Origin: Salivita marina
GTDB taxonomy: Bacteria > Pseudomonadota > Gammaproteobacteria > Pseudomonadales > Azotimanducaceae
Assembly: GCA_038144425.1 (NCBI GenBank)
Contig: JAYQNS010000004.1
Coordinates: 806,001-870,000 of the forward strand
Direction of reading: 5' to 3'
Length of the DNA stretch: 64,000 nucleotides
The notes below the pieces were generated by a model. That model searched no databases. It saw nothing but the letters and a program-made list of their open reading frames with translations, and was not told the origin of the DNA. Of the stretch, positions 50,491 to 59,962 are shown piece by piece; position 1 is the stretch's first letter; the number at the start of each line of letters is the position of its first letter. Both the position numbers and the translations under genes were made by a program.

Positions 50491-51650
50491 TCAGGAGTTG
50501 AGGTCGTAGGCCCGCTCCCCGTGAGCCGCGTAATCCAGCCCGTCAACTTCGTCTTCCGTGCTCACCCGAAGCGGGGTGATCAGGGCGCAGAGCTTAGCGA
50601 GGATCCAGGTGATTACCACGGTGAACACGCCCACGGCCAAAAGGGCGATGCCCTGGGCTTCCAGACTGCCGTGGCCCAGCACGCCGATCATCAGGGTGCC
50701 GAATATTCCGCCCACGCCGTGGACGGCGAAGACGTCCAGGGTGTCGTCGATTTTCAGTTGCTCCTTGATGGCGCGCACGGCCCACTGGCAGAGGATGCCT
50801 GCGATGGCGCCGATGAGCAGGGCTTCGCCCGGAGAGACGAAGCCCGAGGCCGGTGTGATGGAGGCGAGCCCCGCAATGGTGCCCGTGACCAAGCCCACGA
50901 GGGAGGCCTTGCCAAGCTTGATGCGCTCCCAGAGGGCCCAGGTAAGGGACGCGGCCGCGGCGGAAATGTGGGTGACGGTTAGAGCCATGGCGGCCCCGCC
51001 ATCGGCGGCGAGCTGAGACCCACCATTGAAGCCAAACCAGCCGACCCAGAGGAGCGAAGCCCCAAGCATGACATAGCCCGGATTGTGGGGGGCTTCTGTT
51101 CCCGGCGCGGCCCAAGCATGAGCGCGAGCACCAGGGCGGCAAGGCCGGCGGTTTCGTGCACTACGATGCCGCCTGCAAAATCCTTGACGTCCATGGCCGC
51201 AAGCCAGCCGCCGCCCCAAATCCAGTGGGCCACGGGCGCATAGCACAGGAGCATCCAGAGGCTAGAAAAGAGCAGGACGAAGCCGTAGCCAATGCGCTCG
51301 ACATAAGCGCCCAGGATGAGTGCTGGGGTGATGATGGCGAAGGTCATCTGGAAGGCGAAGAAAAGAACCTCCGGGATGGTGCCCGACAGGCTATTGCTAT
51401 CGACGCCGGCGAGCATGACTTTACCGAGCCCGCCCCAGTAGGGAGCGTCGCTGCCGAAGGCAATGGAGTAGCCGGCGATGAGCCAAAGGATGCTCATGAG
51501 GGCGGCGAGGGACATGCACTGCATGAAGACCGATAGGACGTTACGGCTACGAACGAGGCCGCCGTAGAACAGCGCGAGTCCCGGCAAGGTCATAAGAAGG
51601 ACGAGGGCCGTGGCCACGATCATCCAAGCGGTATCGCCAGTGTTTAGCAT
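50491..51650 (-). pseudogene. amt: Ammonium transporter Amt, one frameshift
   Basis: Inner-membrane ammonium channel of 11 helices. The N-terminal two thirds (FYGGLVRSRNVLSVFMQC, the helix with AGGIVVHETAGLAALV) and the C-terminal part (NPGYVMLGASLLWVGWFGFNGG, FAVHGVGGIFGTLMIG) are in different frames. The break is at a G6 tract on the plus strand, 51087-51092; adding one base gives a single 386-codon frame (REQKPPHNPGYV across the join). Both conserved pore histidines are retained. As a well preserved core gene with one homopolymer indel, assembly error is likely; if real, the transporter is lost. Downstream of glnK as usual. Confidence 0.85.
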
Positions 51651-51799
51651 GCGGATTGCTCCCCTTTTCCTGCACCGCGCGTCGCTGCTTCGCCAGGGCG
51701 GAGCGCCTACCTTAGAAGGTAGATGCCGGAGGCCCCTCGTTGGCTGGGCGACATTCTTAGGTGTCGAGCTTGCTGTCCGAGCAGCGCGCTTCGAGTGTG

Positions 51800-52138
51800 T
51801 TAGACGGCGTCTGGCCCGCTCTCTCCGGTGCGGATCCGAACCACCTCTTCGAGGGGCGAAACGAAAATTTTTCCGTCCCCCACCTTGCCCGTGTTGGCAG
51901 CCTTGGTAATGGCGTCAACGACGCTTTCGAGCTGGCCGTCGTCGATGGCTACCTCGATTTTGACCTTAGGCAGGAAATCGACGACGTACTCCGCGCCGCG
52001 ATAGAGCTCCGTGTGGCCCTTTTGCCGGCCGAAGCCCTTCACCTCCGTGACCGTCATGCCCTGCACGCCAATTTCCGAGAGCGCTTCTCGGGCGTCATCG
52101 AGCTTGAAGGGTTTGATAATTGCCGTGACCAATTTCAT
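51800..52138 (-). CDS. glnK: Nitrogen regulatory protein P-II (GlnK/GlnB)
   Basis: A 112-residue trimeric signal protein that senses 2-oxoglutarate, ATP/ADP and, via uridylylation, glutamine. Starts MKLVTAIIKPFKLDDARE; the T loop carries the uridylylation site Tyr51 in ELYRGAEYVVDFLPK; the B loop TGKVGDGKIF follows. Next to amt, so this is the GlnK type that blocks the channel when nitrogen is ample. Confidence 0.95.
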   Translation of the reverse strand: MKLVTAIIKPFKLDDAREALSEIGVQGMTVTEVKGFGRQKGHTELYRGAEYVVDFLPKVKIEVAIDDGQLESVVDAITKAANTGKVGDGKIFVSPLEEVVRIRTGESGPDAV

Positions 52139-52505
52139 GGTTCGTCTCCTGTCGACCCCGGCCCGATGGCAGAGGGCGACCGTTGGCTAGCTGTTTAAGG
52201 GCGGCTAGCACGCCGATGCGGCCCACCCCCGTGTTGGCGTCTTTTCTGTGCAGGTTCTATGCCCACTAATGCCTGGCCCAAGAACAGCGCAACTCCCGGA
52301 AATTTAGGGAAAAATGGCCTGCGCGGGGAGCATTAAGTGCAATTTAACAGTGCATGCTTGGTTTACAAGTGATCACTTTTGGTGCATTTAGTGCGCTTAG
52401 GTCGTGCGCAGAAATGGCGCACGCACCCTGAGGAACTGTCTCTCGCAATTCCATCGCCGCCCCCCTAGGCTTGTTCCATCGTGACCGTTGCAATAGGACC
52501 TGCCC
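52139..52505. promoter_or_regulatory. Control region of glnK-amt and ubiK with a possible NtrC-type site
   Basis: 367 bp without a gene. It contains GTGCGC-(N7)-GCGCAC at 52404-52422 and nearby TGGTGCA and TGCGC repeats that resemble NtrC half-sites (TGCACC / GGTGCA). I could not find a convincing sigma-54 -24/-12 element on the glnK strand. Candidate only. Confidence 0.35.
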
Positions 52506-52766
52506 ATGGCCAGTACCGATCCCCTCCGTGACTTGGTCGAGCGCATTGCTGCGCTCCTGCCCGCTGGGGGCCTCGCCCTTCCTGACGCTTATCGGGAGGA
52601 ACTCCGTGCACTGCTCCAGGGGGTGCTTGCTCGGGGGGAGTGGGTTACCCGGGATGCCTTCGACGCCCAGGTGGCAGTGCTGCATCGCGCCCAGGCCCGC
52701 CTTGCTGAACTCGAAGCGCGCTTAGACGCGCTCGAAGGCCCTGCGTCTTCCGGCAAACCTGCCTAG
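52506..52766 (+). CDS. ubiK: UbiK (YqiC/BMFP) ubiquinone biosynthesis accessory factor
   Basis: An 86-residue protein with an N-terminal amphipathic region and a C-terminal coiled coil (VTRDAFDAQVAVLHRAQARL, AELEARLDALE), the BMFP/UbiK signature. It works with UbiJ in aerobic ubiquinone synthesis. The comM start follows three bases after its stop. Confidence 0.88.
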   Translation: MASTDPLRDLVERIAALLPAGGLALPDAYREELRALLQGVLARGEWVTRDAFDAQVAVLHRAQARLAELEARLDALEGPASSGKPA

Positions 52767-52769
52767 CCC

Positions 52770-54281
52770 GTGGGCTACGGCGCGGTCTACAGCCGCGCGG
52801 CGCTGGGCGTGACCGCTCCTCTGGTGCAGGTGGAGGTGCGTCTGAGCGGCGGTTTGCCTACTTTCCAGGTGGCGGGCGCTGCCGAGGGCGCGCTTCGCGA
52901 TTTGCGAGACAGAGTTCATAGCGCTTTGTCTGCCGCTGGCTACGCCTTCCCTCAGGGCCGCATTACGGTGAATCTCGCCCCCGCGGATCTTCCTAAGCGA
53001 GGCGCACGCTTTGATCTCCCCGTGGCCCTAGCGCTGCTGCAAGCCCAAGGGGTGGGGGTGCCACCGGCGCCGAACTGCGAATTTGTCGGGGAGCTGTCGC
53101 TTGATGGGGCCCTTCGCCCCGTCGCCGGGGCGCTACCCGCGCTCGAGGCCGCGGCGGCGGCGCACCGCCTACTCGTATTACCCGAGGGTAATGGCACCGA
53201 GGCAGGGCTGTTTTCCGCGCCCCAGGGGCGTTTGGCCCCCTCACTTTCTGCGGTGCTGGCCTGGCTGAAGGGAAAGGGGTCGCTCCCTCGCCCGGTCGCT
53301 TCGGAGGCGCCGCCGCCAGAAGAATGGCCGACCCTTTCCCGGGTTCAGGGGCAGGTGCTAGCCAAGCGAGCCCTCGCCCTCGCTGCCGTGGGCGGGCATA
53401 ACCTGCTGATGGTGGGCCCCCCGGGCTCAGGCAAGACCTTGATTGCGGAAAGCCTGCCCGGGTTGCTTCCGCCCCTTAGTGATCAAACCGCGCGGGAGGT
53501 GGCGATGGTCCAAAGCCTGTCGCAGCGCGAAGGCCTTCGCCATCGACCGCGTCGCCCCTTCCGGGCACCCCACCATTCCATTTCTCAGGCGGCCCTCATT
53601 GGTGGCGGTGCGGAGGCTATGCCTGGGGAGGTCTCCCTGGCTCACGGGGGCGTGTTATTCCTTGATGAGCTGCCAGAGTTCTCCCGCGCCGCGCTCGAGG
53701 CGCTGCGCGAGCCCCTGGAAGCTGGCGAAGTGGCGGTGTCTCGGGCCCGTCGTCGTGCGCGCTATCCAGCCCGTTTCCAGCTGCTGGCGGCGATGAATCC
53801 CTGCCCTGCTGCCGTGGACTGCCAAAGCGGGGCTCCTTGCCAGTGCCCTCCCGGGGCCGCGGCCCGCTATCGGGCCCGCCTCTCTGGAGCGCTCCTCGAT
53901 CGTATCGACCTGTTTGTCTCCGTTGCTCCCGTGCCGCTGAACCTGCTTAGCCGCCCATCGGTGCGAGCTAGGGAGGACGCCGGGGTGCCGACCGCGCATA
54001 CCGTCTCCGAGGCCCAGCAGCGGGCGCGGGTCCGTCAGGGTTGTTTGAACGCAGAGCTGTCCCCGGAGCGCACCGTGCGGGCCTGCGCCCCCACTGAGCC
54101 CGCTCTCGGCCTGCTCGCTTCCCTAGGCACCACCCTGGGCCTCTCAGCTCGAGGCTTTCATCGGGCTTTGCGCCTTGCCCGCTCCGTTGCCGATCTTGCC
54201 GGTGAGCCTGCCGTCGAGGTGCCGGCGGTGCAGGAGGCGTTGGCCTTTCGCCCCCGGTTTTCCGACGCCCCGCCCTGCTAA
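52770..54281 (+). CDS. comM: ComM/YifB family AAA+ ATPase (Mg chelatase-like)
   Basis: Hexameric helicase that promotes branch migration during integration of transformed DNA. The 503-residue protein has an N-terminal Lon-protease-like domain without its catalytic Ser, a Walker A GPPGSGKT, Walker B LFLDELPEF, a Cys-rich segment (NPCPAAVDCQSGAPCQCPPG) and the C-terminal Mg-chelatase domain. GTG start. Together with DprA it suggests natural competence. Confidence 0.94.
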   Translation: MGYGAVYSRAALGVTAPLVQVEVRLSGGLPTFQVAGAAEGALRDLRDRVHSALSAAGYAFPQGRITVNLAPADLPKRGARFDLPVALALLQAQGVGVPPAPNCEFVGELSLDGALRPVAGALPALEAAAAAHRLLVLPEGNGTEAGLFSAPQGRLAPSLSAVLAWLKGKGSLPRPVASEAPPPEEWPTLSRVQGQVLAKRALALAAVGGHNLLMVGPPGSGKTLIAESLPGLLPPLSDQTAREVAMVQSLSQREGLRHRPRRPFRAPHHSISQAALIGGGAEAMPGEVSLAHGGVLFLDELPEFSRAALEALREPLEAGEVAVSRARRRARYPARFQLLAAMNPCPAAVDCQSGAPCQCPPGAAARYRARLSGALLDRIDLFVSVAPVPLNLLSRPSVRAREDAGVPTAHTVSEAQQRARVRQGCLNAELSPERTVRACAPTEPALGLLASLGTTLGLSARGFHRALRLARSVADLAGEPAVEVPAVQEALAFRPRFSDAPPC

Positions 54282-54309
54282 ACTCCCGCGCCCATTCCCG
54301 GAGGCCTCC

Positions 54310-56304
54310 GTGCAACTCAACCCTGCCCAAGCTCGCGCCGTTGCCTATCTTGATGGCCCCTTGCTGGTGCTTGCGGGCGCGGGCAGCGGGAAAACCCGCG
54401 TCATCATTCGCAAGATCCGCCATCTGCTTCGGGAGGGCTGGGCTCCGGAAACGATCTTCGCCGTCACCTTCACCAATCGGGCGGCCCGGGAAATGCGCGA
54501 GCGCTTGCTGGACGAGGCGGGGGAGGCGGCGCAGGCCGTAGCGATCTCCACCTTTCACCGCCTGGGCCTGAGGATTCTTCGAGAGAACCCCCGGGGCTGT
54601 GGGCGGCGTAGCGGCTTTTCCATCCTTGATGGGGGCGACGTCGACAGCCTGCTTCGGGCCCTGCTGCGGCAGCAGCTTGGGGATGCCGCCGAGCCCAGCC
54701 TGCTAAAAGAGGAAGCCCGGCTGGCCGCCAGCCTCATCTCGCGGTGGAAGAACGAGGATCTCAGGCCCCAGGCGGCCCTCGCGCAGGCGCGGTCCAGCGG
54801 GGAGCGGGCCAGCGCTGCCCTTTATGAGGCCTATGAAGCGCGGCTCGAAGCCAGTAACGCCGTGGATTTTGACGATCTGATTGTGCTCCCAGCACGCCTG
54901 CTACGGGGGGATCCGAGCTGGCAGGCGACCTGGCAAGCGCGGGTGCGCTACCTGCTGGTGGACGAATACCAAGATACCAACGGCGCTCAATACCAACTGC
55001 TTCGCGCCCTCGTAGGGAGCGCCGGGGCCCTTACCGTGGTGGGGGACGACGACCAATCCATTTACGCCTGGCGCGGGGCGCGCCCGGAGAACCTCCGGGA
55101 TTTGGCGGCCGATTTCCCCACCCTCGAGGTGGTGAAGCTGGAGGAAAACTACCGCTCCCGACAAACTATTCTCCGTGCCGCGAACGCCCTCATTGCCCAT
55201 AACGAGCACCTTTTCGAGAAGCGTCTTTGGAGTCAGCGCGGCGCTGGGGATCCCCTTCGCGTTGTCTCCGTAGAAGATGAGGACGTTGAAGCGGAGCGCA
55301 TTGCTGCGGAGATCGCCGCCGACCGGGTAGCCCGGAAGGGCGCCTGGGGCGACTACGCCGTCATCTACCGCTCCAATCATCAGGTGCGACGCCTCGAGCT
55401 ATGCCTTCAGGCGCTGCGCATTCCCTATCGCATTTCCGGCGGCGGCTCCTTTTTCGATAAGACCGAAGTGCGCGACGCCCTGGCCTATTTCCGGCTCGTT
55501 TTAAATCTGGCCGACGATATGGCCTTCCTGCGCATCGTGAACGTGCCCCGGCGCCAGCTTGGGGCCGGGGCCCTTGCGGCTTTGACCCGCGTTGCCGCCG
55601 GTACAGCTTCGGCACTCCTGCCTTCGGTCCATGAACACCAGGCCGAGCCGCTCGGAAAAGCCTATCCGCGCTTTGCGCGCTTTAAGGCGCTAATCCACGA
55701 GGCCCGGGATGCGCTGCGCCGCGATCCCCCGGCGGCGGTGCTTCGTAGCCTTCTGGAAACCGTCGATTACGAAGGCTATCTGCGCAGTCAGGAAAAGGAC
55801 GATCGCAGCCGGGCCTTGGCGCGCTGGCAGAATGTCGAGCTCCTCCTCTCGGCGATGGATCGGCGCACAGAGGAGGGGGATGCCCCCGAGGACGTGCTCC
55901 GGAGCCTCATGCTTGATGATGGCAATGACATGGAGCTGAGCGATTCCGAAGTCCAGCTGCTCACCCTCCATGCGGCGAAGGGCCTCGAGTTCGCCCATGT
56001 ATGGCTCATGGGCATGGAGGAGGGGCTCCTGCCCCATCGCAACAGCCTTGAGGAGAGCGCCCTCGCTGAGGAACGGCGCCTGGCCTACGTGGGGCTGACG
56101 CGAGCGGGGGAAACGCTGGCCATGACCGTGGCGCGTAAGCGCCGGCAGCGCGGATCAACGTTGGAGAGTGCGCCTAGCCGCTTCCTGGGAGAGATCCCTG
56201 ACGAACTCCTGCGCTGGGAAGGGCTGGAGGCGCCGTCGGAAGCGGAGCAAGCGGTGAAGGCGGAGCGCGGGGTGAACGCGCTCCGGGCGTTGCTTGACGG
56301 TTAG
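54310..56304 (+). CDS. rep: ATP-dependent DNA helicase Rep (UvrD/Rep family)
   Basis: Superfamily 1A 3'-5' helicase helping replication forks past obstacles. GTG start at 54310 preceded by GGAGG; 664 residues. Motif I GAGSGKTRVI, motif Ia TFTNRAAREM, motif II DEYQDTN, motif III GDDDQSIYAWRGA, motif IV NYRS, motif V LHAAKGLEF and motif VI VGLTRAGE are all present. Upstream codons in the same frame belong to the comM overlap and are not used. Confidence 0.95.
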   Translation: MQLNPAQARAVAYLDGPLLVLAGAGSGKTRVIIRKIRHLLREGWAPETIFAVTFTNRAAREMRERLLDEAGEAAQAVAISTFHRLGLRILRENPRGCGRRSGFSILDGGDVDSLLRALLRQQLGDAAEPSLLKEEARLAASLISRWKNEDLRPQAALAQARSSGERASAALYEAYEARLEASNAVDFDDLIVLPARLLRGDPSWQATWQARVRYLLVDEYQDTNGAQYQLLRALVGSAGALTVVGDDDQSIYAWRGARPENLRDLAADFPTLEVVKLEENYRSRQTILRAANALIAHNEHLFEKRLWSQRGAGDPLRVVSVEDEDVEAERIAAEIAADRVARKGAWGDYAVIYRSNHQVRRLELCLQALRIPYRISGGGSFFDKTEVRDALAYFRLVLNLADDMAFLRIVNVPRRQLGAGALAALTRVAAGTASALLPSVHEHQAEPLGKAYPRFARFKALIHEARDALRRDPPAAVLRSLLETVDYEGYLRSQEKDDRSRALARWQNVELLLSAMDRRTEEGDAPEDVLRSLMLDDGNDMELSDSEVQLLTLHAAKGLEFAHVWLMGMEEGLLPHRNSLEESALAEERRLAYVGLTRAGETLAMTVARKRRQRGSTLESAPSRFLGEIPDELLRWEGLEAPSEAEQAVKAERGVNALRALLDG

Positions 56305-56308
56305 GGGG

Positions 56309-56734
56309 TTATTCCGCCGCGGCGACCATGTAATCGACGGTGGCCTGGAGCTCTTCGTCGCTGCAATCCATGCAGGTGCCACGGGCGGGCATCACGCCGT
56401 TCAGGCCGTTGTAGGTGCTCTCGTACAGCGCGTCCTTGCCCTTTGCGATGCGCGGCGCCCAGGCAACGGCGTCGCCGTACTTCGGTGCACCGGCTGCGCC
56501 AGACATGTGGCAGGCCACGCAATAGGTGCCGTAAACCGCTTCGCCACTGCGGGGTTCGGCGGGCGCCGCGGGCGCTGCCGCCAGCATTTCTAGGGCGCTG
56601 GTGTCGACGGCGCCTACCGGTGCAATGCGCTGGGCGATCTCCGTTCGAGTCCCCTGAGGCTCCGGCGCACAGGCAGCAAGGCCTAGAACAGCAAAGACAA
56701 GAATCGTCAGGCGAGCAGAGCGAAAAAAGGTCAT
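56309..56734 (-). CDS. Cytochrome c5 family protein, lipid-anchored
   Basis: 141 residues: lipobox (GLAAC), an Ala/Pro-rich linker and one class I cytochrome domain with heme motif CVACH, axial Met region GVMPARGT and the extra cysteine pair CMDC that marks cytochrome c5. An electron carrier toward terminal oxidases. Convergent with rep, the standard neighbourhood. Confidence 0.92.
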   Translation of the reverse strand: MTFFRSARLTILVFAVLGLAACAPEPQGTRTEIAQRIAPVGAVDTSALEMLAAAPAAPAEPRSGEAVYGTYCVACHMSGAAGAPKYGDAVAWAPRIAKGKDALYESTYNGLNGVMPARGTCMDCSDEELQATVDYMVAAAE

Positions 56735-56839
56735 GGGGACTCCCTAGGTAAGTGGTGCGCGAGGCGCTTTGGGGGCAGCCCGTGCCGTGCGACGCGGATT
56801 ATAGACGCTTCTTTCCCTTGGGCCCAAGGGTTGAGCGGC

Positions 56840-58000
56840 TCAAGGTCGCAGTAACTCTCGCCCCATTAGCATGCGCCGAATTTCATTGGTCCCTGCCCCA
56901 ATCTCGTAGAGTTTCGCGTCCCGAAGCAAGCGTCCGGCGGGATAGTCATTGGTATAGCCATTGCCTCCGAGAGCCTGGATCGTTTCTAGGGCCACGCGAG
57001 TGGCGGCTTCTGAGGCGTACAGAATGCAGCCGGCGGCATCGAAGCGAGTGGTTTTGCCCTGGTCTGCTGCCCGGGCTACGGCATAGACGTAGCTACGGGC
57101 GGAATTCATCGCAACATAGCAGTCTGCGAGCTTGCCCTGCATCAGCTGGAACTGCCCGATGGGCTGGCCGAACTGCTCGCGGGTTTGCAGGTAGGGCGCC
57201 ATGCAATCCAGAGCGGCGGCCATCAGGCCCAGGGGGCCTCCGGCAAGGACGATCCGTTCGTAGTCGAGGCCGCTCATCAACACCGCCGCACCCCCACCGA
57301 GGGTGCCGAGCACCCGATCCTTCGGAATCCAGCAGTCGTCGAAGACCAGCTCCCCCGTTTCGCTCCCGCGCATGCCCAGCTTGTCGAGCTTCTGAGCGCA
57401 GGAGAAGCCGGCGTCAGCGCGCTCGATCAGAAAGGCCGTGACGCCCTTGGTGCCGAGGGCAGGATCGAGGGTCGCGTAGACGATCAGCACATCAGCGCTG
57501 GGGCCGTTGGTAATCCAAAACTTCCGGCCGTTTAGGCGGTAGCCATCGCCGTCCTCCGTGGCTCGAAGCTTGAGGCTCATAACGTCCGAGCCCGCATTGG
57601 GTTCACTCATGGCGAGGGCGCCGAGTGCTTCCCCGCTAATCAGTCCGGGGAGGTAACGGCTTTTTTGCGCGTCTGTGCCCCAGCGTCTCAGCTGATTCAC
57701 GCAAAGGTTGGCGTGGGCGCCGTAGGAGAGGCCAACGCTCCCCGATCCCCGGCTGATTTCCTCCATAACCACGCAATGGGCCAGATAGCCCAGCCCGGCA
57801 CCGCCCCATTCTGGCTCTACCGTGAGCCCGAGTAAGCCAAGCGCTCCAAGCTGGGGCCAAAGGTCCCGGGGGAAGGTGTCCGTGCGGTCGATTGCGTCGG
57901 CGCGGGGCGCAAGCTCTCGGCGGACGAAGGTGGCCGTTAGATCACGCAGCGCATCAATATCTTCCCCAAGGTCGAAATCGAAGGCGGGGAGGCTGGTCAT
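56840..58000 (-). CDS. Isovaleryl-CoA dehydrogenase (LiuA)
   Basis: FAD enzyme for the third step of leucine breakdown. The 386-residue acyl-CoA dehydrogenase includes AMSEPNAGSDVMSL, FWITNGPSAD and the IVD-specific stretches YERIVLAGGPLGLMAA (catalytic Glu in DYER) and GGNGYTNDYPAGRLLRDAKL, nearly as in human IVD. Last gene of the leftward operon aminotransferase-mccB-mccA-ivd, 3 bp after mccA. Confidence 0.93.
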   Translation of the reverse strand: MTSLPAFDFDLGEDIDALRDLTATFVRRELAPRADAIDRTDTFPRDLWPQLGALGLLGLTVEPEWGGAGLGYLAHCVVMEEISRGSGSVGLSYGAHANLCVNQLRRWGTDAQKSRYLPGLISGEALGALAMSEPNAGSDVMSLKLRATEDGDGYRLNGRKFWITNGPSADVLIVYATLDPALGTKGVTAFLIERADAGFSCAQKLDKLGMRGSETGELVFDDCWIPKDRVLGTLGGGAAVLMSGLDYERIVLAGGPLGLMAAALDCMAPYLQTREQFGQPIGQFQLMQGKLADCYVAMNSARSYVYAVARAADQGKTTRFDAAGCILYASEAATRVALETIQALGGNGYTNDYPAGRLLRDAKLYEIGAGTNEIRRMLMGRELLRP

Positions 58001-58003
58001 GGT

Positions 58004-59953
58004 TTAGTCCTCTTCCTGGCGTTCGAGCACCAGCAACGTGGTGCCTTCCACCACCTGCTGCCCCGACGTGATGGCAAGCTGGGTCACGATCCCTGGGAAG
58101 GGGGCGCGGAGCGTGTGTTCCATTTTCATGGCTTCGAGAATTAGCAGCACGGCGCCCGCTTCCACGGGCTGCCCTTCTTCCACGGGGCATGCCGTGATCA
58201 TGCCAGGCATGGGCGCGGTGATGAGGCCGTCCCCCGCCCCTTGGCTGGCAGGGGCAGCTTGGGCTGCCGTTTCATCCTCAAAGCGGTGGGTTTCCCCGCT
58301 GTGGATGACGGATAGGCGCCCAGAGGTGTGCCAGTGAATTACGCGTTGAAGGCGTTGGTTGCCATGGGAAAAGTGAAGGACCGGTCCCTCCCAGCGCAGG
58401 GTGGCAAGGCTCACCTCGTCCTTTGCGCTTCCCACGGGCACGGAACGCGTCCAGAGGGTTTCCCCTTCCCGGACGCGGATGGTTAGTGCTGCGGGGGTGC
58501 CGAGGCGGAAGCCCGAAAGCGTGCCGAAGGGGGAGGCCTGGTTTAGCCCAGCGCGCCAATGCGCCTCGGCGATGGCAAGGGCTGCGGCCCAGCGAGAGCC
58601 CTCGTCGGGGCCCCGGGGCGCTAGGGCTTCCTGGCCTTCTTCCTCAAGCCAACGCGTATGCACCGGCCCCTCAGCAAGCGCCGGAGCCGCCGCAAGGCGG
58701 CGCAGCAGAGGGAGGTTATGCTTAACGCCATCCAGGGCGCAGTGGGCCAGGGCGTCGCGGAGTCGCCGCAGGGCCCTAGGGCGGTCAGGGCCCCAGGCAA
58801 TGATCTTGGCCAACATGGGATCGTAGTAGGGGGTGATCTCGCTCCCTTGCTCCACGCCGCTATCTACGCGTATGCCAGGTCCTGAAGGCCATTGCGCCGT
58901 CTCGAGGGTCCCCGTGCTCGGCAGGTAACCATGTTCGGGGTCTTCGGCGTAAAGCCGGACTTCGATAGCGTGGCCTTGGGCCGGCGGGCGCTCGGGAAGG
59001 GACGCGCCCTCCGCGATGCGGAGCTGCCAGGCCACGAGGTCCCAGCCCGTAATGGCTTCGGTCACGGGATGCTCGACCTGGAGCCGGGTGTTCATCTCGA
59101 GGAAGAACACGGCGCCGTCCGCCACCAAAAACTCCACCGTGCCCGCGCCCTCATAGGCCACGGCCTTTGCCGCGGTTATGGCAGCGGTTTCCAGCTCGGC
59201 TCGCACCGCGTCGCTCAGGTTTGGAGCGGGAGCCTCCTCCAGCACCTTCTGGTGTCGCCGCTGGGTCGAGCAATCCCGATCGTAGAGGGCGAGGGTTGTG
59301 CCGTGCTGGTCCGCAAGGATTTGAACTTCCACGTGCCGAGCAGCGGGGAGCCAGCGTTCTAGTAGCACCGCGTCGTGGCCAAAGGCGCTGGCGGCCTCCC
59401 GCTGCACCGCGGCGAGGGCTGGCGCAAGGTCGCTGGCCTCGGGTACCACGCGCATCCCCTTGCCCCCTCCCCCGGCAGCCGCCTTTAGCAAAAGGGGAAA
59501 GCCCACCCGCGCAGCCGCGCCGTTTAAATCGGCGCTGATCTCCTCGCCGGTTGCGCCCGGGAGGACGGGTACCCCGGCCTCCAGCATGGCGCTTCGGGCC
59601 TGATCCTTGTCGCCCATGACCCGGAGGGCTTCGCTGCTCGGGCCGATAAAGGTCAGCCCCGCGGCGCGAACGGCGTCGGCGAAGGTTGGGTTCTCGGACA
59701 AAAAGCCGTAGCCCGGATGCACCGCATCGCAGTCCGTCGCCGCGGCGGCCTCGAGGAGCCGGTCCGTGCGAAGGTAGCTGTCCCGAGCCGGCGCGGAGCC
59801 TAGGGCGAAGGTGGCATCGGCCTCGCGCACCGCCGGACTTTGGGCGTCGGCGTCGGAGTAGACCACAACGCCTTCCCGACCTTCGCGATGAAGGCTGCGA
59901 AGGATGCGAAGGGCGATTTCGCCCCGGTTGGCGATGAGGACGCGCTGAATCAT
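58004..59953 (-). CDS. Methylcrotonyl-CoA carboxylase, biotin-containing subunit (LiuD/MccA)
   Basis: Biotin carboxylase plus biotin carrier: 649 residues. The N-terminal ATP-grasp part has RVLIANRGEIALRI, the ATP-binding KAAAGGGGKGMR and EMNTRLQVEHPVTE; the C-terminal carrier ends with the biotin Lys in LEAMKMEHTL. The context (MccB, IVD) favours 3-methylcrotonyl-CoA over acetyl-CoA or propionyl-CoA as substrate. Ten bases after mccB. Confidence 0.93.
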   Translation of the reverse strand: MIQRVLIANRGEIALRILRSLHREGREGVVVYSDADAQSPAVREADATFALGSAPARDSYLRTDRLLEAAAATDCDAVHPGYGFLSENPTFADAVRAAGLTFIGPSSEALRVMGDKDQARSAMLEAGVPVLPGATGEEISADLNGAAARVGFPLLLKAAAGGGGKGMRVVPEASDLAPALAAVQREAASAFGHDAVLLERWLPAARHVEVQILADQHGTTLALYDRDCSTQRRHQKVLEEAPAPNLSDAVRAELETAAITAAKAVAYEGAGTVEFLVADGAVFFLEMNTRLQVEHPVTEAITGWDLVAWQLRIAEGASLPERPPAQGHAIEVRLYAEDPEHGYLPSTGTLETAQWPSGPGIRVDSGVEQGSEITPYYDPMLAKIIAWGPDRPRALRRLRDALAHCALDGVKHNLPLLRRLAAAPALAEGPVHTRWLEEEGQEALAPRGPDEGSRWAAALAIAEAHWRAGLNQASPFGTLSGFRLGTPAALTIRVREGETLWTRSVPVGSAKDEVSLATLRWEGPVLHFSHGNQRLQRVIHWHTSGRLSVIHSGETHRFEDETAAQAAPASQGAGDGLITAPMPGMITACPVEEGQPVEAGAVLLILEAMKMEHTLRAPFPGIVTQLAITSGQQVVEGTTLLVLERQEED

Positions 59954-59962
59954 GGGCCGGCC

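Noticed and set aside
52380..52480. Sigma-54 promoter for glnK
   Set aside because: TGCAC and TTGCAC elements occur, but GG and GC are not at the required -24/-12 spacing.
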